This document shows, one piece after another, positions 42,980 through 51,420 of a stretch of DNA of 64,000 bases. Source of the DNA: Hexactinellida sp. DTS-2022 (taxonomy: Eukaryota; Porifera; Hexactinellida); the NCBI GenBank assembly GCA_028753945.1, contig JAPNXP010000011.1, positions 4,960,001-5,024,000 of the forward strand. Direction: 5' to 3'. Both the position numbers and the translations under genes were made by a program. Numbering within the stretch: position 1 is the first letter of the stretch; each line of letters opens with the position of its first letter. The notes beneath the pieces were generated by a model that worked only from the letters and a program-made list of their open reading frames with translations, searched no databases and was not told where the DNA came from.

Positions 42980-44491
42980 ATGTGTGAAGAATACGATTTC
43001 GATGGATTTGGCCCATGGGTCTGCGAGGGCTACAAGGGTGGGTCTCGGGACCTCCCCCCCTCCCCCAAGAACTTGTTCCGACCGGAAATGGGTTTCGAGA
43101 TCAACGAAGAAGAATTCCCCTACTTGTGGTGTGTGGGGTCTGTAGCACGAGTTAGTGGGGATTTTGTATCCGCACATTTTGATGGTTGGACTGAGGTTCG
43201 GAATATCTGGTACAGGTGGGACGCGCCTGAGATCCGTCCAGTCGGCACCTGTCAGGCTATGGGACATGAGCTCTATGCTCCAACCGAAGGAGACGATGCT
43301 GCAACCTGGGAGAGGACTGGGAATTGGGATTCCTATCTAGCTGCCAAGAATACTATTGCAGCTCCAATCGAGGCATTCTCGAAGCTATTTATTTCAGAAG
43401 TCGGTGATCGCTCTATGATCCAATCTCTGTTTGTTCTCTCGGCCAACAGTGTAGCCTCAGTTGCCCACTGCTACATCGGGCTGAGACACATTATCGGGCC
43501 ATGCCTGGATGCGACACTTAAGCATACCAAAGTGTGCACGACCTGCTCTACTTCCTATCTGCTAGGGTACAAGTGTGTAAAGGCATTCACCCTGCAGGCG
43601 CAACTTAGAACGCCTGAAGGGAGACTGAGCCAAACTGGATCAGTTTGTTCTCTGCCCTGTTTGGCAGCTTTCAAAGAATATTTTATCGGAAGTTTGCCTC
43701 AAGAGAGATGTACGATTTCCCGTGACTACATGAAAAGAACTATAGATTCCCCATTTGATCATTTATTTACCCAATCTTCTCGCGTGTGCACAATACCCGA
43801 CCCGCAAAACTCTGATATGCCGTCTGTCAAGAATCTGTTCCGAGCAGGAATGAAAATTGAAGCAGTAGACGCCTCCTATCCCACTATGTTCTGTCCGTGT
43901 ACCGTTCTGTGTTCCTCTGGGGATGAGGTTTTCATAAGCTTTGATGGGTTGGGCCCCTCCTGGAATAATTGGCTATACTGGTACTCTCCTCTCATGCGTC
44001 CCATTGGCACCACTGAGTCGTTAGGAAACACCCTTACTAACTTTGATACAACAGATGAGACATTTGAATGGCAGAAGTTTTTGAAAGCCACAAATTCAAT
44101 TGCAGCGCCACCTAATGCATTTTCCAAACTCTATATTTCTGAGTTCTCTACTACGGGTGATGTAGCGCCTCTTAGTGTATTGGCGACCAATGCAGTGTTG
44201 GAATTCAGGGCAAAGATAACGCTCTCTCGCTGTACACGGATATTCCCGTTTGAAATTAACGGTGAACTTTTCAAACTGAAAGAGTGTTCAATTTGTAGGA
44301 AGATCTACTACAAAGGTTGGCTCGCTACACCAGCTTTCACCCTTCCCAAGTACCCCCATTCACCTGTGACAGCTACACTATGCTCCAGGCGCTGTCTCAA
44401 GGATTTTGTGACGAAAAGGATTATAGAATCTACAGAGAACGATTTAAATTATGCTATACGTATAGAGTGCATAAGATATATGACCAACTAA
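42980..44491 (+). CDS. Two-module MBT-domain / zinc-knuckle protein
   Basis: Intronless, 503 aa. Two copies of one module. Each starts with an MBT-like repeat: NLFRPEMGFEI...VSAHFDGW...RPVGTC at residues 31-91, and NLFRAGMKIEAVD...VFISFDG...RPIGTTESLG at 285-349. A conserved linker follows (NTIAAPIEAFSKLFISE; NSIAAPPNAFSKLYISE). A Cys motif closes each module: C186-x2-C189 ... C223-x3-C227, and C436-x2-C439 ... C468-x3-C472. MBT repeats read mono- and dimethyl-lysine on histones, so a chromatin-binding role is likely. Known MBT proteins (L3MBTL, SFMBT, Scm) do not show this alternation, to my knowledge. Methyl-lysine pocket residues cannot be checked here. Confidence 0.75.
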   Translation: MCEEYDFDGFGPWVCEGYKGGSRDLPPSPKNLFRPEMGFEINEEEFPYLWCVGSVARVSGDFVSAHFDGWTEVRNIWYRWDAPEIRPVGTCQAMGHELYAPTEGDDAATWERTGNWDSYLAAKNTIAAPIEAFSKLFISEVGDRSMIQSLFVLSANSVASVAHCYIGLRHIIGPCLDATLKHTKVCTTCSTSYLLGYKCVKAFTLQAQLRTPEGRLSQTGSVCSLPCLAAFKEYFIGSLPQERCTISRDYMKRTIDSPFDHLFTQSSRVCTIPDPQNSDMPSVKNLFRAGMKIEAVDASYPTMFCPCTVLCSSGDEVFISFDGLGPSWNNWLYWYSPLMRPIGTTESLGNTLTNFDTTDETFEWQKFLKATNSIAAPPNAFSKLYISEFSTTGDVAPLSVLATNAVLEFRAKITLSRCTRIFPFEINGELFKLKECSICRKIYYKGWLATPAFTLPKYPHSPVTATLCSRRCLKDFVTKRIIESTENDLNYAIRIECIRYMTN

Positions 44492-44817
44492 ATGTAATAG
44501 CTTTCCATACACCAGTTGCGGATTTAGGTGGGGCACCTATTTCGGACATTAAAATTAGAATACTAGATTATATTAGAATTTAATTTAATTAACAAACACG
44601 CACATAAACATACAAATAGACATACATAAATTATAATTAAGATAGTGTAATGTACGTAATACTGTTTGTTAGATTCTTCCGACATAGTGTTATCTGGTTT
44701 TAGATAACAACATTAGAGTATTGTTATTTGCAGTGGCGGATTCTTTAAATAATTCTGGGGGGGGGGGGCAATATTGAACTTATCAGAGCTACTTTTTGAT
44801 TCCATTATAAATACTAC

Positions 44818-45799
44818 CAGGGACGTTGCCAGGATTTTTCACCTAGGGGGGCATAGAAATTGCCAGGGGGGGCAACATTATATTGGTGTTAGATCTGGCA
44901 GTTGACGTTACCAAAAACTAGGCAATAAAGATGAAGATTCTAGTTTAATGTCCTGCAAAGTATGAAAACTAGCCTACAAAAATTGATACATTAACAAGAA
45001 TTTTGCAACCCCTGCAAATACTACAGCTTAACTACTAGCTATATAATGACAGTAAAAGTCAATTTTGACAGGTAACAGGTCTAAAGTAAAGGGTGCATTG
45101 GGTTTGTAAAATAGTTGATTAGAAGTTAGAACCAAAGTTGACAAAATAACTAGGAATATCCTACAAGGCGCATCTATATTGCTAACAGTCCATTTATGTC
45201 AACCGTACAGAGATTTCAACCATTTTGGATGTTCTGTCCAGGCGTACAGGGATGTAATAAATTTGTATATGGATTACTAGTTTGGATAAATTATTGATTG
45301 TTTGTCGAATAATACATAAAAAATGACTAACCCTAATATGTAGCATTTGTTTTGTGTAAATTAATACCCTATTCAAGCGTACGGGGATTCTATGTACAAA
45401 CTATATATATTTCAATATTATCTGCCTTCCTAAGTGATTATAATGATCTATGTCAAACTTAATAAGAATAAATAATATGTTAGTATGTATATCTTGACAC
45501 ACATAATAAAATCCTTTGGTTAGTGTAATTCGTTTCAATATAAGTGTAGATTTATATTTTAGACGAGCGAGCGAAGCGAGCGAGAAAAAAATTAAGGTGT
45601 CTAGGGATCTTGTCATCTTGACCAATGTCCAGGGGTAAATTGGAGCCTCGTACAGGGATATGACTCAAATGGATTGGAAAGTGTGAACTCATTAAATTGA
45701 ACCAATAGAATCAATAAATCAGAGGAATAAAATAGTTCAATATATTTACCAGGGGGGGGGGGGGCATTGCCCCCTGTGCCCCCCGTGGCGACGTCCCTG
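44818..45799. mobile_element. hAT-type transposon, non-autonomous, 8 bp target duplication
   Basis: Ends CAGGGACGTTGCCA and TGGCGACGTCCCTG are inverted, and AATACTAC flanks both sides (44810-44817 and 45800-45807). A poly-G/C subterminal region is present near each end. No transposase frame remains in 982 bp. Confidence 0.9.
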
Positions 45800-45888
45800 A
45801 ATACTACACAGTACACAGTATTAGCTAAACTACAAATTGCACAAGCTAGCATACGTGTTCATCCTATTAGAATTTCCAATAAATTATA

Positions 45889-46072
45889 CAGTCAGGTTGC
45901 TTATTATGAACAAGATTTCCTCTGCTTAATATGAAGATTTTTTATTTTTTATTGTCCCAATTTAACAACTTACATAGGGTTTGCATTAAGTTGAGTTCGC
46001 TTATTATGAAGTCTCTCTATTATGAACACAATTTTTGGTCCCTTGAATGTTCATAATAAAAGAACCTGACTG
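45889..46072 (-). mobile_element. MITE family F copy, inverted
   Basis: Starts CAGTCAGGTTGCTTATTATG and ends TAAAAGAACCTGACTG, TA-flanked. It is the reverse orientation of 25455-25647. Confidence 0.85.
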
Positions 46073-46544
46073 TATTATCTTTCTTGTTCACTAATTAAGT
46101 TCAGTTATTCTAATGTTGAAAAACTGGGGGGCCAATTGCCCCCCCATGCCCCCCAGGAATTCGCCGTTGGTTATTTGTATTTAACAGATATTTAAGCCCT
46201 TGTAATCCCCTCAGGTTTTAGTACCCCATTTCGATCTTTTGTTTGCCCTGAGGCTTTTGTTTCCTTTTTGTTTCCCTCATCTCCTGTTGTGTCACCCGAC
46301 CTTTTCTTATAATATTATTTCTTAGGAATTTGTATGTCTCTTTAATTAACCCTTTTATACCTCCTTTTTGTATATTTTCCCACTTTGTTTCCACTTATGA
46401 ACATTACTTATATTTCCTTCCGTTGGCAAATTTTTAATTATATTATTTACACAATACATACTAATATAAAACTAAACAATTTCTAATGTTTTTCTTGCAA
46501 ATATTGGGACCATCCAAATATTGGTCCAAATATTGACCATCCAA

Positions 46545-46882
46545 TTATTGCAAATATTGGGTCCATCCACCATCCAAAGTTCTTGTTCTAACAACTCCAC
46601 CTGACTGTGTGATCTTGTCAGTTTGGCCCGGTCGAGATTTCTCTCCCCTCTTCCAACTTAACGGAGATCTTGTGCGAGCGCCGTATGTGTTGAGGAAATC
46701 TAGAAATTTACAATTAAGAATGGTAAGAGAAGTTTTACTAATAATACCCATACTTTACTTACAGGTAAAGTAGTTTTAATGAATTACTAATTGTATTTTT
46801 GACTTATCCACTTACCCCTTTTCCCAGACGCTTTTTCCACATTTGAGACAAATGAGATAAGTCTTTTTGGGAGTTCATCCTG
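46545..46882 (-). pseudogene. Decayed copy of the intron-split zinc-finger family
   Basis: Exon 2 (below about 46703) begins FPQHIRRSHKISVK and stops soon after at GREISTGPN. Exon 1 (about 46820-46882) has a frame shift relative to intact copies, although the donor GTAAG is kept. The intron between them still resembles the intact ones. Confidence 0.7.
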
Positions 46883-47343
46883 ATTAACAGCTAAGCTGCC
46901 ACCATAGCATTATAAGAGGCTAAAATTGGGGGTCGCACCCCTCCCGTTTCCGACTGTTTTATGGCGACGCGTGACTGGCTAATTAACACATCGTGTGAGG
47001 TCTTGTCAATTCAATTTAGAAACAAAGGAATTCTATTCAATTGTTTGTCAATTCAATTTAGAAACAAAGGAATTCCAAGAAGAAAGGAATTCTATTCAAT
47101 TAAATTTTGCGCGGAATTCACATATTTAGAACTATCTACTGCAAATATAGAACTACTTCCTATTCTACTTCCTATAGGCTATCCAATAGCTATGCTATAT
47201 AAACATGTTTTTCTACTAATCTACATTATTTTCTATTTTTATTTACATAACATTTCTTCGCTATTTTTATTTACTTTACATTTCGGCTAATTTTTATTTA
47301 CTTTACATTTCGGCTCAATTTTTATTTACATCACTTTTCTCCG

Positions 47344-47520
47344 CAACTAATATTTTATCTGACTCATGAATGGTATTGTGGTTTGCTCAACTGATATTCT
47401 ATTTGACTCATGAAATGGTATTGTGGTTTGCTCAACTGATATTCTATCTGACTCATGAATGGTATTGTGGTTTGCTCAACTGATATTCTATTTGACTCAT
47501 GAAATGGTATTGTGGTCTCT
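47344..47520. repeat. Four tandem ~45 bp repeats
   Basis: Unit CAACTGATATTCTATTTGAC followed by TCATGAAATGGTATTGTGG, four copies with alternating 1 bp length differences. Directly upstream of a GTGAGT-like donor at 47547. Confidence 0.9.
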
Positions 47521-47613
47521 GTGCTGTTGCTGGCGGCGTACTCAGTGAGTTATATTATTTTAATTTAATATTATTTTAATTTATTCTATATTTGGTAGTT
47601 TATATGCATAATA

Positions 47614-47832
47614 CAGTTGAAACCGGTTTTTTCTAACCATTTTTTTCAGATAAAATAGTAGAAAAAAAACCGATAGTTAGAAAAACCGATGAAAAATACA
47701 GTATAGTTGGAATTTCTTAAAAAAGATTGCATTACTACTAATAGTTAGAATGAACCGATGAGTTAGAATAAACCGATAAGTTAGAATAATCCGAGTTAGA
47801 ATAACCCGAGTTAGAATAAACCGGTTTCACTC
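47614..47832. mobile_element. MITE family E copy, long form
   Basis: CAGTTGAAACCGGTTTTTTC at the left end and AATAAACCGGTTTCACTC at the right, with extra internal GTTAGAATAAACCGA units. Confidence 0.75.
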
Positions 47833-48484
47833 TACTTCTTAGTAGTTAAGAATTTCATATATTTTATGATTAATAATTTCATATATTTTATGATTTTAAC
47901 GATTTACATACTCCGGCTGATTCTCAATACGATACGACCCATATACAGGAGTTTAATGAACAGGTGGTGAGAAACTGGTTACTCTCATGCGTGTTGAGTG
48001 TGATATGTATTCATATATTTCATATATTTTAAGAATTTCCTATATTTTATGATTTATCTAATATCTATACTATATGAATCCATCCATACTAGCCACGAAT
48101 CGTAAATTAACTATCTAGAAATATGATTTCGAATAGTAACCCAATGTGAAGTGTTCCATACTATTTAGCGAATGATAACGGGCTACAATTTTGATTTTAT
48201 AATTATATTTTTCCAAATTTTATTATTTGTAATTTTAGTGGAAAATTATGTATATTTTTGTACTAAAAAAATTATTGCTCATTAAAACTTCAAAACATTT
48301 GAAATTCTAAACCCGACATCATTTAGTACTCGTTCTAATACGCCTTTTTACAATGTATGCCCGTTTCAAAATTTTTTAGTTTTCTGGCATTGATAATTTT
48401 TGAAAAGTGTCTAAAAATCCAATTAAATTTTTTTTGTTTGTTTTCTCAATAAATTCATAATAATAATAATCAAACAAATAACTT

Positions 48485-48598
48485 ATATAGAGCTCAGCTC
48501 TAGTAGAGTTCAGTTTTTCCCTGGGTTATAAATTGACCTTTAGAAAGTAAGCCTGGGGTTTTAGTATGGGAAAAAATCTGAACTCTACTAGAGCTCAG
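48485..48598. mobile_element. Short palindromic element with ~35 bp inverted ends
   Basis: TATATAGAGCTCAGCTCTAG at the left and CTAGAGCTCAGCTCTATATA at the right, each followed inward by a complementary AGAGTTCAG/CTGAACTCT. The loop is about 45 bp. The RNA would fold into a long hairpin. Confidence 0.8.
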
Positions 48599-48664
48599 CT
48601 CTATATAAATAAGCATAGTCATAATAAAAAACAACTACATTTGTGGCAGAAAAATTAAAAAATG

Positions 48665-49230
48665 GATACTGTTATACCGTCTGATTTTTACTCGTTCTTT
48701 ATAACATTAATTAACTGTCCCTTGTTGAAATAGTGGTACTCATTGAATTATAATGTATTGCACAAACTGCAAATGATGGAATTTTGATTTCATAATTTTC
48801 TTGTAAGTTTGCAAAATATTCATTACCGAAAAGCGAAGGAATTTGTTAGTGGGAATAAAGCTTTGAAAATTTCATAATAGACACCTGTTATTGGAACTAA
48901 AATAGAGTTAATGTTGAACTGTATGATAATATATAACTGAAAGTATTTAAGTTCCAAGAACGAGTTAAAATCAGACGGTAAAAGTATCCATGGTATAGCT
49001 ATAGTAATGATCTTAATTAACTCGTAACTATAGCTATACCTGTTATAACGTCTGATTTTAACTCGTTCTTTAACTGTCCCTCAAATAATGGAAGTATGAT
49101 TCCATAATTTTCTTGTAATCATTGTTTGCAAAATATTCATTGCCGAAAAGCTAAGGAATTTGTTAGTGGGAATAAAGCTGTGAAAATTTCATAATAGACA
49201 CCTGTTATTGGAACTAAAATAGAGTTATAA
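48665..49230. repeat. Two direct repeats of ~200 bp
   Basis: GCAAAATATTCATTACCGAA through AGACACCTGTTATTGGAAC (48810-48900) recurs at 49127-49215. The upstream phrase CCGTCTGATTTTTACTCG recurs too and is also at 37500. Confidence 0.75.
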
Positions 49231-49384
49231 TTACGCAATAGTGAAATGTATTGTAAACATCCTGTGTTAGTTGATCAATCCATTGAAAAGAATTGGGCCG
49301 CATAAAAGAAATTATTTGTTTATCATCCATCTTTTTTGAGAAAATTGGGATGGGAGGCGGCATCTTATTTTTATTTATTAAATA

Positions 49385-49554
49385 CAGTCGAAATCGGAAT
49401 ATTTTGTCCAATTCTTTTCATGGATAATTCGACAAAATAATCCGATAAGACAAATAAACCCAGTGGGATATCCATGCAAAATGGTATATATATCATAATT
49501 TTCCTCGAATATTAGGACAAAATAATCCGATGACAAAATAATCCTATTTCGACT
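49385..49554. mobile_element. MITE family G (TIR CAGTCGAAATCGG)
   Basis: Left CAGTCGAAATCGGAATATTTTG and right ATAATCCTATTTCGACTG, TA-flanked. Confidence 0.8.
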
Positions 49555-49666
49555 GTATTGGCTAATATTAAATTGTTAATTAACTTACAAGAGATTGACG
49601 AGATATTTCACTGAACAGTATAATATTATTTATCGACAAGTTATTAGAATTTAAATCTACTATATA

Positions 49667-49840
49667 CAGTCGAAATCGGATTATTTTGTTTTATCGGACT
49701 ATTTTGTCTTAATATTCGAGGGAAATTATGACATATATACCATTTTGCATTGATATCCCACCGGGATTATTTGTCTTATCGGATTATTTTTGTCGAATTA
49801 TCCATGAAAAGAATTGGACAAAATAATCCGATTTCGACTG
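49667..49840. mobile_element. MITE family G copy
   Basis: CAGTCGAAATCGGATTATTTTG at the left, AAATAATCCGATTTCGACTG at the right, TA-flanked. The two G copies are only 112 bp apart, in opposite orientation internally. Confidence 0.85.
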
Positions 49841-51420
49841 TACTATATTTTCCTAACAAAACAATAAATATAAATATTTAATTTAATTTGAAAATCACAT
49901 GCCAATGCGTAAATAATTTAAATAATGCTCTCAAATTTAAGACTTGTTAAAAATTGAAACATTAGGAAGGTATACTTTAGGAAGTTTAAAGCTATTATTT
50001 CGTATAAATTGGGACGGACGGGGATATATCATTTTGCATTATATCATGAATTTTAGACTATGTTTAAGTGAACAATGGATGCGCTATTGAAATTATATTG
50101 TAGTAATTTGAGGCGCGTAGTAAACAATTTTCCATTTTGAGAATTCAGTTAATTTAATGTAAAATTGATTAGTTTTCTTAAATTTCGACTAACTACGATA
50201 AAATTATCTCGTGAAATGATAGGAAATCACATTTATAGTAACTTCTCAATCTACTGGAGCGCCTCAAAATACCACTGTATAATTTGTAATAGCATATCCA
50301 TGGTTTATATTAGTGTATCATACAGCGCCTCAATATACGATACGCCTCAAAATACGATACAACAGACATGTTGCATAGAATTTTCAGACATTGTATTAGT
50401 GTACCATGGATGCTGTACTGGCGTATAATTTTAGGACATTTGCTAATGATTATTATGTACTATCGGTTGAGTTTGATAATAAGGTTGTTAGAGCTTGTAC
50501 TGTACAAGTGAATTAATGTTAAAATGTGAGTACAATATAAATAATGAAAACTATGTTCCACTAATACAGGTCCTGACCTTCGATATAAAAGGCCTGAGTG
50601 CTGGTTTGAACCATGGATCACTTAAAGTGCATTGAAAAATGGAGAATTGATATTTATTCAAATAATTAGCAATAATAGAGTTTAAAAGTGTATTATAACT
50701 TTATAGGAATATGGTATCCAGGTTTACATAGCACCCTCCAGAATTGTGATATGTCATCATCTGATGACGTTATGATAATTTTGGTTGCGAATTATCTTGT
50801 TTTTCTAGCATACTTTTAACATAGCTAAACGCGTTATAAATGTTGTAAATTGGAACATGGTTATACCCAGAAGTAGTAGAATATAATATATCGAAATTAT
50901 AAATGGAATGTTACACATTCTTCGGTTGCCATGGAAAATGTATATTTCCTAAAATGTACCATTGTTTTGACAAAAATGGTCCCCCTACAAAATTGGTCCC
51001 CCCGGACCATTTTTGTCAAATAACGATTCATTTTGACAAAAACAGTCCCCCCTACAAAATTGGTCCGGGGGGACCAATTTTGTCAAATATCCATGGTTTG
51101 ACAAAAATGGTCCCCCCCTACGAAATGGCTTCCTGACAACTATTTCGTTTCGAATTTGTTGTAGTTGCGACTAGACAACATATCAGGCAGTAAATTTATT
51201 AAATCATTGATTTTTCTCCTGGTTCACATTACGAGTTCCGACTGTACATGTTCAAAAATTGGAGGCCCGGACGAAGTACACCGTCCAAGCTGATAAGGCC
51301 TCCCTCCAGGGATGTGCTAAAAGTAATATGTAGATGGAATTGTTATATATAATCAGTTTAATGTAGTTGATACCTTGCCTGCTCCCTCCAGGAGCTGCCT
51401 AATATCTTGTCCTATTACAA

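Larger units (their letters stand above)
44733..46167. mobile_element. Outer transposon interrupted by two insertions
   Basis: Left CAGTGGCGGATTCTTTAAATAATTC and right inverted GGAATTCGCCGTTGG with G-rich/C-rich subterminal tracts. It contains the hAT element 44818-45799 and MITE F 45889-46072. Class not determined. Confidence 0.6.
46168..47613. other. Repeat-rich spacer around a dead zinc-finger copy
   Basis: Contains the inverted TATACAAAAAGGAGG repeat (46260-46410), a decayed zinc-finger-family gene (46545-46882), a copy of the family's upstream region (46930-47230), and a four-copy tandem repeat (47344-47520). Confidence 0.6.
47833..50689. other. 2.9 kb gene-free repeat region
   Basis: AT-rich. 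Contains a palindromic element (48485-48598), two direct repeats (48665-48920 and 49035-49230), two MITE G copies, and a segment shared with 30050-30200 (50205-50410). No gene-like frame. Confidence 0.6.

Noticed and set aside
47344..47520. CRISPR-like array
   Set aside because: Units are adjacent without unique spacers, and the DNA is plainly eukaryotic.
50903..51136. 77-aa Pro/Phe-rich frame
   Set aside because: Translation of the repeated TTTGTCAAA/CCCCTACAAAATTGGTC words in the transposon arm.
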